The notes under the pieces are model-generated. The model did not search any database. It had not been told where the DNA came from and saw only the letters and a list, made by a program, of their open reading frames with translations. A stretch of DNA of 64,000 nucleotides from Parus major. Its lineage: Eukaryota; Chordata; Aves; Passeriformes; Paridae. Location: assembly GCF_001522545.3 (NCBI RefSeq), contig NC_031799.1:39943265-40007264 (forward strand), in the 5' to 3' direction. Positions 53,444-64,000 of this stretch are shown here, piece by piece; position 1 is the first letter of the stretch; each line of letters starts with the position of its first letter. Position numbers and translations under genes: made by a program.

Positions 53444-54090
53444 ATGCATTAAGAAGTTTATTAACTTAAAAATCAACCTGCACAGTACAAAAGGGTTCTT
53501 ATCTGTGCTCAATGTGGAACAAGTTTCAAAATACATATTTTTAAAATTTGTTCAGTCAATACACAATCCTTTTAAAAAACTGTATAACTGTCTGTACCCT
53601 CATTACATTTATAAATACATGATTTACACAGCCCCCCATCTGGAAAAAACTAAAACTCCTTACAAATATCTACATATATTGCATACATATAAAACATTCA
53701 TAGGAGTATTTCATCAAAGTTGGGTTTAATAGTCCATTTACATTGCAGCAAAATACATATAAATCTCTATCTTCTTCATAAAATGTCTCTAAAAATTAGC
53801 ACATTTGTTACAATTCATAACTCCTTTGAAGCATCTTTTAAGAAAAAAAAAAATGGATATATCCATGATATTCAGCAGGTAAGACAGTGATATGAAGGCT
53901 GAATATGATTAATAACTGAACACTAAGAAGCAGTTAAGGCAGTGGTGAAAGAAATTAATAGGAAAAATTAGTTTATATGGCAGATAAAGTGACAAAATGC
54001 AGTACATACATATAAATCTTGATGTAAAGTACTCTGGCACCCACTCAGAAGTGTCTGTATTTCTGACACTGCTTGCTTTAAAATTAAAAT

Positions 54091-54096
54091 TTTATT
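54091..54096 (-). terminator. Candidate proximal polyadenylation signal of MFSD14B
   Basis: AATAAA on the minus strand, about 720 nt past the stop codon, inside an A-rich run. It is the first canonical hexamer I noticed after the stop. Confidence 0.4.
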
Positions 54097-54811
54097 TTTT
54101 ATAATCAAAATGTTATTAGGACCTGGTTCTTGGGTGCCATCTGGACTTGCTTTAACTGCATGAAACTGAATATTCTAGAATGTGGGTTTAGGGTTTCTGT
54201 AATAACCTTCACTTATGGGTAACTACTGTCACGTGTGACCACACAGATTCAGAATTCTGCCATCTCAGTTTCATCACTGCTTTCTGGTAACTACTAGACT
54301 ACCTGTTAGTAAACAATATTTGAGAATTTCATTGATAACTACTATTTCAGGTACCAAAACTATATAGACATCAGTGCCTCCCATATCATGATGACTACAT
54401 GTGGCATAGATGCAGACAAAAAGGCATAAGAAATGCAAAACAACCTATTATAGTGATGGCAGAAATTGTTTTAGCTGAAACCTGCTTATTTCGCATTGTC
54501 TCACAATTTTAGGAGCTAAACATTCAAACCCTTAAAAAAAATTTCTTTCTATATTCAGGCTTCTACCCAATATCAGAATTTGACACAGCACTTGCAGTCC
54601 AGTATTGGGTAGAATCACACCAGCTTGTGACCTGCTGCTCTAAATAACCACTTCTGCAAGCATGACATCCACCTCAAGTATCAAACAGCAAGTGACCGCC
54701 TGTCACAGCTGCCTTCCTCTCAAAGGCAAGATGCTCTGTACCTCCCACCAAGCTTCCAGAGACACAATTCAGTGCATGAATTTCTTCCATAGGCCCCTCA
54801 GAATTTAGCCT

Positions 54812-55015
54812 TCATACACTGCTATCCTGCAGCAATGGTTCAGTGTCCTCTTCATGACTTTGGTCTAGGTTGTTACTCAGACTACCGCTGTTGCTGTTGC
54901 TGTGTTTTTTGGTACTGCTGGCTTTTCTGTTCTCAGGAATAAATAAGGCGACTAGAAAAGCCAGAAGAACAATGCACGCTCCAACCAGGAAGGGGGGACC
55001 AGGAATGATCGCACT
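54812..55015 (-). CDS. MFSD14B: MFSD14B terminal coding exon (TM12, cytoplasmic tail, stop)
   Basis: This exon encodes 67 residues and a TGA stop at 54814-54812. It begins SAIIPGPPFLVGACIVLLAF, continues as predicted TM12 and reaches FIPENRKASS, the start of the tail. The tail is rich in Ser and Asn (HSNSNSGSLSNN) and ends EEDTEPLLQDSSV. DTEPLL fits the acidic dileucine sorting pattern [DE]xxxL[LI], so endosomal or lysosomal sorting is plausible (inference). The acceptor is CCTGTAG before 55015. A GAG just inside could act as an alternative acceptor, but it would shift the frame. Confidence 0.95.
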   Translation of the reverse strand, partial: SAIIPGPPFLVGACIVLLAFLVALFIPENRKASSTKKHSNSNSGSLSNNLDQSHEEDTEPLLQDSSV

Positions 55016-58000
55016 CTACAGGAAAACAAGCATAATAAAGAATTCATGTTTCAGACATTGACTTCTGCGTTACAAACTACACCACTATGGCAGGAAATCA
55101 TGAGAGACATATTTATGGCGACTATAAAATTTCTGCAAACAGGTTCATATGTACATTGTAGAGTGAATTTTCTGCATCTAAAATCCCCACAAATTCCTTC
55201 CCTGATCTCCACACTAATCTAAAAACCAAAACCACATAAAATTGTCAATTGACAGTATGATTGCCTAGCAAACAAAACAGATGTTGACTTGATGCTTTTT
55301 TGTAATTTAGTTTTTTGCTTTAGGCAACATGCCTGTTAAATCAACAAGACTCCTCTCAACATTAATAGAATAAGGTTTTAACATCCAGAACCACAAATAA
55401 TAAATCTTAGCTTCGCTTTTCCATGGCTGAGATACTGTAGGATCAAGTTAGCCTAATAAACAAGCATCCCAAAAAAAACAATATATGGGTGAGCAAAATA
55501 ACAGTAAGACCATTCTCATTGCTGAGACATGTTATTCATGCACGATAACTTAGCATTTGGAGTTATTCTCTCTTGCTTCTAAGCTGTTGATTTGAAAATT
55601 CAAAAACAAAACTTACCCACATTTCATAGCCCCAGCTAAAAACAAACACCAGAAAGGTTTTAAGATAAATTTGAAAATCAGCCAGGTTTGATGACAAACC
55701 TCTACAAAAGAAGTGTCAACAATCCAGCTTCTCTTTTTAATCTTTAACTTTTCTGTAACTGTGTAAACTACTAGATAAAAACCAGAAGACAAAACTTGTC
55801 AATTCAGTGTACTTTTATTCTACCAAATGAAATGTAGGAAGCTACTCTCAAATGATGTGGGAAAGTAGCTGAGCATAAGTATAGAGCAACAGGGTATTTC
55901 TCTTGCCTCAATTTTTGTTACAATCAGAGGCCTAAATTTTCACCTGATGGTCTGTACACATACATGAAGTATATAAATATATCAAAAATATACCTTGATG
56001 ATATTAAATCTTCAAGAGGTACTACATACACAAATACTTAGAGAAGAAATTAACTTCCACAAATTAATGCACCATCATTTGTAGTATAACAGCTAATTCA
56101 TCTGATCAGCTTTTGAGCATTACATGATTGTGGTTTCATTGAGAGGAATAAAAATCTTTCAAAAGCTGCCCTTTGTCATTGCATTGCCAAGTGTTATTAT
56201 TATCCTCCAGCACAGCCTACAGCTCCACTGTTTGCTCTAAGAACTCAAACTTTAGTTCCAGTAAACTTATGTCTTGAAGTTACCTGGTACTGTCACAATA
56301 CTGAAACCAATGCTGCTACTACTGTAAATCTAAATACTTACTATCACATTTATATTTGGAGCTATCTCAATAATTTAATGAAACTGAAAGGTGAGAATTA
56401 AGTAATTTAAGAATAAGATATGAAGATTTTAAATCAACCAAAAAAAAGACAGATTTCTGGCCCTATGAGTTCTATGCAGCAAACTGCACACCATATTTTG
56501 AACTAACCTTATCACTAAGATTCTGCTTTGTCTTTTTTTCAGAAGTGTTATCATTTAGCAATTCATTGAGTTCCACATGGAAGAGAAAGAAAATAAACCC
56601 ATACAGGGCTGGTCCCAGGCCATTGCACAGTCCTCTTACTCCAGTTATTATTCCTTGGACAACACCTAATGAGGAAAAGAAAAAAAAAAAGTAGCATCTT
56701 TTTTTTAAGCAAGGAAGAAATGCTCAGAGCCAAGAGCTCTCTGAGTCCATTTTAGTAATTGTTTCAAAATAGAGCATATCATAATTATTTCTACATTCTA
56801 AGATGTAAGAAGTGCATTGAAGACAAATCTGTCAGATTAAAATAATCTTCTGCATCATCACAGTTCTGTCACTATACTAGAAGAATTATGATTGTTATTA
56901 TTGTATATTCTTTCATTATTATAATAATGAAGCTTATGTATGTTTAATTTTTTATATTAGAGTTCTTCCACTCTCACTCAAAGCCTAGAATAAAGATAGT
57001 AAAGACAGCAGAGCTTAAATGTGATTCACACTCAATTTATTTTCATGTGAAGTTCACAGTGATGTACCTAAGTGGTAAGAAATGTGACTGGGAAAATGTG
57101 CACAAATTGTGACCAGTATTTATTTAAATACCAAGTAACTTACTCAGGGCAGTAAATTAAGTGTACAGCACTAAATGCACAATACTTGACTGGCTGCAGT
57201 TTTACCCCAAATTCTTTTTAAAGCTTGATTAATCAAAGTGCTATTTCTGTTTCAACTTCATTGAATGATTGTGATAACAGTGCAAGAAGTGTTTTGATGA
57301 TATTAACTTCACATAGTAAGAGTCTAAAAAATGCTATTTTACACTTTTAATAATATGTGTCATTCTTAATGCAGTAATTTGTAAAGTGAGAGGAAAAGAA
57401 AACATGCAGAAAGATAGCTGTCCAAGTTTTTAATTCATAGGCTGATAATATGAAAGTTTAAAATCTTTATGCCACTAGGTGGCAAAACCTCAGTCTTGAA
57501 AGCCTTAGCTATTAACACCAGTTTCCTCTTTGTGAAATCAAAGTCCAATGGCTTCTGTCAGCTTAAATAAAGTAGTCATTTCCTGAGGTAAACAAAAAAC
57601 AAGTCTTTAAAAATCTTTAAGATGTCTCGAAAAAAAAATGGGGGAGAGGGGAATAATTACAAAAACCCATGTAAAATACTATCTTTTGCATCTTTCAACA
57701 GAAATCCACCTCCTGGAACAGCGTCTTTGTCCTTCTCAGATTAACTGCATTTACCTAACTTCAGGTAGTACAATGGTCAACTATAACTGATACTTGAAAT
57801 TTATATGTACAGCATTTTTAAAAGAGAATACTAAATTCAGTTCTTCTTACTAGCATTTTAATTTGTGGTAACTTCTCATTTTGCTTTAGAGGAGAACTAA
57901 TTTCTGACTGTACATTGCTTGTCAGATCAAAACCAGTATGTTTTATGTTTTCTCAGATTAACTGGTTACTTTGGTGTTTTCTATGCCTTGAAAATCTGAA

Positions 58001-61000
58001 CTATTGTATCAAACAGGGCCAACTTTTCTACAAAAAAAATAAAGCTTCTTTCCTACATTTATTCCAATCTGGTAAAATGTGCAATTAAAAAGATGGTATT
58101 GTTACATTAATCCTCACTGTCTACTTAGAGAATACAGCACATAATAAAAGGAAGAGAAAAAAAGAAAGTTTTTTGTTGCCTTCACCGTACTTTTACAGAA
58201 AGACAAGAAGTAGCTCATCAGAAATCACATATTTGACAATGCAACTATGGTAAATTTATGTACTTCCTTTGTCTCTACATAGATTGGCAGACTTCCATAG
58301 GTACTACCAAGTGAAGACTCACAAAGATAACTGGAAAAGTACACCTAGACAACTCTTCTGCTTCCCAGACAAAAAAGTAGTAATGATGCATAAACAGCAA
58401 TTGACCCAATACTAACCTTGTTGATCTGCCTCCGCATTTCGTGAAACCAGAGCACTAATTGCTGGGAATGTAATGCTTGACATTGCTGCTATAGCTCCTG
58501 CTGCCCACATCATCCTGTGTTAAATACATAATTCAAATTTTAAATGAGACTACCCTTATAATTACTCCCCATGCTCCCAAGAGGACTATAAGAGCACCCT
58601 TATTTAACACTTAATTCTCTTTCAAAATGTTCTTATTAAAATACCTAAAGATTGGAAGTTATCTGGTTATCGTCCTTCTCCTCTCCCATATATTCTGAAC
58701 TTGCTGGAACAGAAGCACATTTAATTTGATTCTATCCTAGCAGAGAAAAGGAGGGGAATGGGACTGAAGTGGGCTTTTCTCTCCAAACACAGTACAAAGG
58801 AGCAATTTCCCAGGGTGTCCCAATGACACAATTCTCTAGCTTCTGCAACTGACTAGGAAGTACTCTGATAAACAACAAGCACTCCTCCCTCTCAGTAGGA
58901 CACACTTCCTAAAGAAGTTGTTCCAGTTTATGGTGCTCATTGTATCTACTTAAAGACAGTTTTTCCAACAGAAAAAACTCTAGATAGTTTCTAAGACTGA
59001 TTATAGTTGGAGTTAGAGAATATGTTCGGAAAACAAAAACAAGCATAGGTCCAATACCTAATGGTTAAAATAGATCTAGTGGAATTACTAGAGAGAACAT
59101 GCTATTTACTAGCTTGCGAATTTAAGAAAGAATTTTAACCACATTCATAGACTTAATACTCCATGGAACAAAATGCTGCAAAGACTCACTTTTCAAAAAG
59201 GCTGTATGTACAGGAAATTCTATCATTCCTACATATGCAAAATACAGACCAAATTTTGGTACTGTAATGAAAATGGGAATGCTTAATTCACAGAACATGT
59301 GAATACCCATGACAACAGAATTAAACAGTAGAATTTTTGGGGAAAAAAAACCCCTTTCAGTTCCTTGACAAGTGTATACATACCAAAATGTATGCTTACC
59401 AAGACTGAGATCCAAAACCATACCAAGCCAGCTGAAAGATCTGAAAGCCAAGGCCAAGGAGAACTGTGTTTTTGTTCCCTATAGATCTCATCAAGACACT
59501 GAGGAACACAGTCTGCAAGAGAAATTGGTTCAACCAAAAGTTGTTTTAAAAAGTCAGACTTGCTAAAGTAATTTCTCCCATGCAAAGGAATTCAGAAGAC
59601 CTTTCATATGATGAGGAAATTCATACCATTTGTCCTCTTACTTCTCCTGAATTAAGCCCCAAATACAAATAAATCATTTCAGTATTTAATGTACAGATAC
59701 TTCTAAAGAGTTACTATGTTGGGACAATGAGAAGCATTATGTATTGCCTTCTCTATGTACACTAGATGAGTGTCTATTTCTAATGCAAACAGGCTTCCAT
59801 TTTCACCTCTACAAACCTATTTTTATTACAGAATAGAGCATTCCATAAAATAAAAGATGTTACCAAGCAAAGACAGTGCAGACTGGACATGACTTGAATT
59901 TACCACTATCTACATATACTAGAGAAAAAAGACAAGAAGACTTTTAGCTCAGAAGAAAGTAAACTCCTTAGGTTAGCTGAATTGTTTTGCAAATTTACAT
60001 TTAAACTTACAAGTTTACAGCAAGTCTGCTGCTTTGTCACCTTCATCACATACACTGAAATTTGACCAATTCCTAGGCACCATTAATTACGTTTTCTACT
60101 GACTCTTTACACCACTGACATGACCTTTTCATTTGTACATGGAAGCTAATCCTAACCAGAGATCAACATTTCTACTTGTTAGAAGTGTTATTGTGAGGGA
60201 GAGGGAGATCCCAATTCAGATACAACAACAAGATGCTCATGGGAAGAAGCAGACACTTAGTAACGCAAATGGACAACTTGACTCAGTTAATGGACCACAT
60301 ATTTTTCTTTAACAGGAGAAACACTGAGGTATAAATATTATAAAAGAAAGGCCTTATAAAATCAGGCCTTGCTCTGATGAATTACCAGCTAGCCTGTAAA
60401 TTCCCAGAAGAAAAAAATTAAAGGAATTAAAAGTCAGTTAAAGATGGGTTTTCTTGCTATTCTAGTAAGAAAAATAAGTTTACACCTGCATAAACAATAG
60501 ATCTGTCCCATGACAATCAGTGAAGAAAATATGTAAACAATGCAAAAATAAAGAGATTTGAGAGACAGATAGAATGCCAGTTACTAACCCAGTGAATTAA
60601 GTAGCAAGAAAACTACTAGCCAATCGGAGTAAAACCCAGTCTTTGAAAACTCTATAAAAATGAGTGATGTGAATAAAGAACTAGCTTTTCCTAGATGAAG
60701 TAACTGAGTCTCATCTGCTTTATTTCAACACAGCAATGCTTCAGTAAAAACACAGACAAAAGCAACCAGGACCACAGAGCAGAATATACTTCCTCTCCTG
60801 TCTTCTGTCTCTTCCTGATTGTATTGAGTCTGGCTGAGATGGATTCATTTTCCCACTGCAGCTTTCATAGGTCCGTGGGTAGCTGGAAAGGTGTTGTTAA
60901 CACACCAGTGCTTTGGCTACTGCTGAGCAGTGCTGGCAGAGTATCAGTGCTGTCTCTCAACATCCCCCCACGGTAGATTGGGAATGATCTGGGAGGGGAC

Positions 61001-63144
61001 AAACTTGGCCAGCTGATCCAAACTGACCAAAGGGATAACTCATCCCATATGGTATCAGCTCAGATATAAATGCAAGGGAAAGGAGGAGGAATGGGGAACT
61101 TGTTATTTACAATGTTTGCCTTCCAGAGCAACTGCTATGTGTGCAGAAGCCTCACTTCACAGGAAGTGAGCTGACGGGAAGCAGAAAATAAACCCTTTTT
61201 TCCCTGTTTGTGCATGCCTAAACTTTTGCTTTTGCTTTAACAAAATTGCCTTATCTCCACCTAAGAATTGTTTTTCACCTTAATTTTTCTACCCTGTCTG
61301 TCTGGGGAGTGCTGGAGCAACTTGGTGGGCACTTGGCATCCAGCCAAAGACAACTGTTAACCCTAGCTTTCTTGTTTCTCATTTTTAGTTTGAATACTTC
61401 ACAGAAAAAGATACAGTAATTTTACCTTCAGGTATTCAGTTCATTCTGGAGATATCCAAAATGCCAATACAAATCAGTATTTATGAAGCAAAGATTATTT
61501 CACTAAGCTGTACTCTTCAAAGAGCTCAAAAATCAATATATTTTCCTCATTTTAACACTGAAAATTATCAACCAGAAGGGAAGCCATCCTAGAGATTTTC
61601 AGTAAAATTACTGGTCTTCATAGAGGATGACTGCTGAATGTGAGTGCACACAATAGCCTCCGAACAAACCACAGCACAAAGATTAAAATAATGACTTGAA
61701 TTGCTAATGAAGGCCACAACTGACACCAGTAAAACTGGTAAACATTGATGAATGTGTTGTTTACATCAAAACAGTGAGACCTTCATTCTGCTAAGAATGG
61801 CAGCAAGGTTACAACATACTCTATATGCCATTCCTCCTCTTGTTATCAGAACAGGAAGACAAATTGTATCCATAAATACACCAAAGATTAAATCATAAAA
61901 ACTCTTTGATTTACAAAAGACAAAAGGATTTGTTGAAAAATCATCTCACTGCTGCAAATTAAGAAATATGACAAGAAGATACCAAGGCCTTGCAGCTCCT
62001 CAGCCTCCACGCTGAGCCTAAGTAACCCTGGAAAGACTCCTTGTATGCAAGTTTGATAGCACAAGCCAATTGAACAGGTCAAAGTAGCATGACTTATTTA
62101 AAATAAGGCATTTCCCTTTCAGAATGCCTTGCATTTAGTAAAAAATTTTCTGCATAATTTTAATGATTTTAAGTCAGAGTTTCAATGAATTTACTGATCC
62201 AAGTTGAGCAGATTTTATTTTTCTGATGTCCAGACCCAGTATTTCTAAGGAAAGCTGATACAAAGCAAGAAACTTACATGGACTATATTATGAATGCAAC
62301 ATTTAGTGAATGCAAGACACATTGGCATGTTAGAGCATGTGCAAAGTTTTTAGATCAGCTTAAATGAAGCAATATAAAGAATAAAGCTTACCTGAGCTAT
62401 TATGGACAGAATGCCCACCACAGCTATAAATGCTGCAATGCTAGCAGATCCAAAGCCTATAACCTGTAGAAAAGCAGAAACTGCACAAAACAAATGCCAA
62501 ACACAATCCAGGGCAATTAGTAGCAGCAACTATCTTCTCAATGAAAACACTCATCCCTACTTATACCCCAGATTTATACAGGATCCATACAGGAAATGTC
62601 CACTTTCAAGGATAATCCTTAACTTGACTCTTTGCCAAGAAAAGTATAAAGGAAAAAAAAAAAACCCAAAAAAACCCCTGTCTTAAAAAGAGGATACAGA
62701 GGAACTCATATAGCTGGAAACTTAAGTTCTCTATCCCTCCCACAAACAAAATGGGTCTGACAGGCAAAATCCCACCTCAAGCCAGAAACTGATGTACTGA
62801 ATGAGAGCAAAGGCCTGCTTGAGGTAAACATGCACTTAAGACATTGCAGGGTTTATGCACCAGGAGTCAAGGGTTATGCAGTTTTTGGCTTAACAAAGCA
62901 CCCTGCCTTTAATTTTAAAGCTTTACTTTGTCAGAAAGCAGGTGCCTGAGCAAAGTCTGTAACAAGAAAGAGGCCAGAGGGAATACTTATTTAAACATCC
63001 TTAGTAAGATGTGAAGACACCAACATTTACCTGTCTCAAGTACAGAAAGAAACTAGAATACTGGCCAGCCTCAGGCAGATACGAGAGCAACACTGTAATG
63101 CAGATTGGGAGAACTGTAGGATCTTTCCTAACCTTCTTCAGAGA
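54812..63144 (-). CDS. MFSD14B: MFSD14B (HIATL1), 3' part: six terminal coding exons
   Basis: This is the downstream half of a major facilitator superfamily gene. Six exons (63144-63031, 62463-62392, 59512-59400, 58514-58417, 56665-56508, 55015-54812) total 759 bp and join in one frame to give 252 residues plus a TGA stop. All splice sites seen are GT donors and AG acceptors, and the phases agree (0,0,2,1,0). The protein carries the last six of the expected twelve membrane helices. Family members are multipass membrane proteins related to sugar transporters, but the substrate is not established. The tail residues KASSTKKHSNSNSGSL resemble the MFSD14B tail (KAS..KHSNS.SGSL) rather than that of its paralogue MFSD14A. 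The upstream exons lie beyond 64000. In birds the gene is Z-linked as far as I recall. Confidence 0.95.
56508..56665 (-). CDS. MFSD14B: MFSD14B coding exon (second from last; TM11 and variable loop)
   Basis: A 158-bp exon. Its first two bases complete the split Gly, and 52 codons follow. It encodes GVVQGIITGVRGLCNGLGPA, LYGFIFFLFHVELNELL and a polar loop, NDNTSEKKTKQNLSDK. The glycine-rich first part is predicted TM11. The polar loop is the part most different from the human proteins as I remember them, and it lengthens the connection to the last helix. The acceptor is CCTCATTAG before 56665 and the donor is GTTAGT at 56507. Confidence 0.95.
56666..58416 (-). other. MFSD14B: MFSD14B intron (1,751 bp)
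   Basis: AT-rich intron without recognisable transposable elements. It contains a near-palindromic CTCF-like core at 57471-57483. The other short introns, 55016-56507, 58515-59399 and 62464-63030, hold nothing else I can name. Confidence 0.65.
57471..57483. promoter_or_regulatory. CTCF-like core motif
   Basis: GCCACTAGGTGGC fits the CTCF core CCASYAGRKGGC and is nearly palindromic, so orientation is ambiguous. It is a short sequence match only; binding is not shown. Confidence 0.35.
58417..58514 (-). CDS. MFSD14B: MFSD14B coding exon (third from last; TM10)
   Basis: A 98-bp exon. The first G completes the split Trp codon; 32 codons follow, MMWAAGAIAAMSSITFPAIS then ALVSRNAEADQQ, and the last G starts a split Gly codon. 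AIAAMSSITFPAISALVS is predicted TM10. SRNAEADQQG is the conserved loop before TM11, comparable to the loop of other MFS transporters. The acceptor is AACACAG before 58514 and the donor is GTTAGT at 58416. Confidence 0.95.
59400..59512 (-). CDS. MFSD14B: MFSD14B coding exon (fourth from last; end of TM8 and TM9)
   Basis: A 113-bp exon encoding TVFLSVLMRSIGNKN followed by TVLLGLGFQIFQLAWYGFGSQS and the first two bases of a Trp codon (phase 2 donor). RSIGNKN is the short loop between helices 8 and 9, and LLGLGFQIFQLAWYGF is predicted TM9. The acceptor is TTGCAG before 59512 and the donor is GTAAGC at 59399. Confidence 0.95.
59513..62391 (-). other. MFSD14B: MFSD14B intron (2,879 bp) containing the LTR
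   Basis: Apart from the LTR at 60820-61352 this intron is AT-rich unique sequence, and I recognised no further exon in it. Confidence 0.7.
60820..61352 (+). mobile_element. LTR of an endogenous retrovirus (ERVL-like) in an MFSD14B intron
   Basis: This roughly 530-bp block is antisense to MFSD14B and resembles common avian ERVL-type LTRs. It shares with the copy at 24351 the segments about GCTGAGCAGTGCT, a CCAGCTGA.CCAAACTGACCAAAGGGATA-like stretch and a GGGGAGTG-like 3' part. It has LTR promoter and poly(A) parts: TATAAA at 61065-61070 and AATAAA at 61187-61192. The 3' end reads GGCATCCAGCCAAAGACA. No clear target duplication was seen, so the ends are approximate. No internal retroviral genes flank it, so it is probably a solo LTR. 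Confidence 0.75.
62392..62463 (-). CDS. MFSD14B: MFSD14B coding exon (fifth from last; TM8)
   Basis: A 72-bp exon of exactly 24 codons: VIGFG, then SASIAAFIAVVGILSIIAQ. It forms most of predicted TM8. The acceptor is CTACAG before 62463 and the donor is GTAAGC at 62391. It is separated from the upstream exon by a 567-bp intron and from the downstream one by a 2,879-bp intron that contains an LTR. Both junctions are phase 0, so skipping this exon would keep the reading frame but remove one membrane helix. Confidence 0.95.
63031..63144 (-). CDS. MFSD14B: MFSD14B coding exon (sixth from last; TM7 region)
   Basis: This 114-bp exon encodes 38 complete codons (phase 0 at both ends), beginning SLKKVRKDPTVLPICITV and ending FFLYLRQ. 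It covers the end of the central cytoplasmic loop (SLKKVRKD) and a membrane helix with the family-typical LSYLPEAGQYSSFF stretch, matching the predicted TM7. On the minus strand the acceptor is TTTTACAG just above 63144, and the donor is GTAAATG at 63030. The preceding exon, which should end around an ADPFA-like segment, was not found before 64000, so the intron upstream is at least 856 bp long. Confidence 0.95.
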
Positions 63145-64000
63145 CTGTAAAACAAAAGAACAAAGCAGGTATTGAAACATTTGTACAAACTCTAATGAAA
63201 GCATAAAGAAAGATATATTCCCTTTTTTTGTGCATGCATACAAATCAAAACAATTACATATGGATACTGTTAAGCTGAACCACAAGTCACAAACAATACA
63301 ATTCTTTGATAAAGTTTCCATTAATATTTTTGAAGCTGTTCAGTGCCAAGTAAGAACAATTTCCCAAAATCAGCATTATATAAGGGAAATACCTAATGTC
63401 TTCTAATGGATCTCCATAATAATAACTTATTTTGAAAGATACTAGCAAGTAATAATACATTTCTTACACTTGTTCACCCATTATATTAATTATTTTAAGG
63501 AACAAATAAATTGTGGAAGACTATTTCTGCAGCTGCAGCCTTTCAAGCATGCCATTCATCTCTCAAAATTCACAAGCAGTTCCCAGCAGGTCAGATCTCA
63601 TGAAGAAAAATCACTCCTTCCTTTCTTAAGATACCCGGGTGTAACAAAAACATAACTTTAAGTGTAAGTAAACAAGTTACTACAAAGACTGCACGGTATG
63701 TTTTAGCCATTACTATATATACCTATTAAAAAAAAAAAAAAAAAAAAAAAAGAATCAGGCTTTATAGATCCATTCCCTATTAGAAAGAGATCACGTATAA
63801 CCAAAAGTGGAAATCAAGAGTAGGGAGAGATATTGCCCTGGTAGGGAGAGATACAAAATGAGTATATAAAACCTTAAAATATTGGCTTTTGAGGTATAAG
63901 AATTCAGCATTTCTCTCTGCAATAAAATAGACTACCTAAGTTAGAAAATTAAAGCACTGTCCCTTTGGATGTCACACCAAACATTATTTTCAAATCTAGA
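63145..64000 (-). other. MFSD14B: MFSD14B intron, window edge
   Basis: Intronic sequence upstream of the first visible exon. It is AT-rich with a run of about 25 A residues near 63727-63751. I searched for the preceding exon by expected peptide and did not find it here. Confidence 0.7.
63727..63751. repeat. Poly(A) tract in an MFSD14B intron
   Basis: About 25 consecutive A residues on the plus strand. Confidence 0.95.

Larger units (their letters stand above)
53410..54811 (-). other. MFSD14B: Probable MFSD14B 3' untranslated region
   Basis: The sequence after the stop codon is AT-rich and has no recognisable repeat until the CR1 that ends near 52832. Minus-strand AATAAA hexamers lie at 54096-54091 and 53443-53438. 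Cleavage 10-30 nt past them would give UTRs of about 0.74 kb and 1.4 kb. The real 3' end cannot be fixed from sequence alone. Confidence 0.5.

Noticed and set aside
59122..59585. Minus-strand open frames of 100 and 111 codons
   Set aside because: They overlap a real MFSD14B exon (59512-59400) but read it in the wrong frames and run into the introns.
54812..63144. MFSD14A (HIAT1) as the identity of the gene
   Set aside because: The tail KASSTKKHSNSNSGSL and EEDTEPLLQDSS fits MFSD14B; the MFSD14A tail (with an H-rich segment and PLLQDTNV) is different as I recall it.

Overview
The window is eukaryotic and avian, most likely from a songbird or other neoavian bird. The repeats are CR1 LINE fragments with avian-type 3' ends, plus LTRs resembling known bird endogenous retrovirus families. 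There are no mammalian-type SINEs. The sequence is AT-rich with long non-coding stretches. No bacterial, phage or CRISPR content is present.

Only one protein-coding gene can be supported. The last six coding exons of MFSD14B (HIATL1), a major facilitator superfamily membrane protein, lie on the minus strand between 63144 and 54812. All six join in frame through canonical GT/AG sites and give 252 residues ending in a stop codon. The 5' part of the gene lies beyond 64000. MFSD14B sits on the Z chromosome in birds I know of, so this is probably a Z-linked window (inference). The gene's 3' flank holds candidate polyadenylation signals at about 54.09 kb and 53.44 kb.

The remaining roughly 53 kb (1 to about 53,400) is intergenic. 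It holds CR1 fragments at 1.4, 8.6-9.3, 10.9-11.85, 14.2, 21.2-21.9, 26.4-28.2, 39.7-40.4, 46.9-49.7 and 52.4-52.8 kb. It also holds LTR elements at 13.0-13.4, 24.35-25.0, 40.7-41.8 and 47.1-47.7 kb, and one more LTR lies in an MFSD14B intron at 60.8-61.35 kb. Two solo LTRs have clean 5-bp target duplications (CTATC at 40.7-41.8 kb, GGAAC at 47.1-47.7 kb), and the second is nested inside an older CR1. The three longer CR1 copies are disabled by stops, frameshifts and, in two of them, altered reverse transcriptase active sites. Microsatellites include (GATA)n at 9.4 kb and a compound (GAGT)n(GACT)n inside the 24.35 kb LTR.

I found no previously undescribed system. The points most worth checking are the nested LTR in CR1, the shortened MFSD14B C-terminus, the uneven similarity between two CR1 copies, and a few CTCF-like sites. 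Repeat family names come from memory of avian repeats and were not checked against a database.
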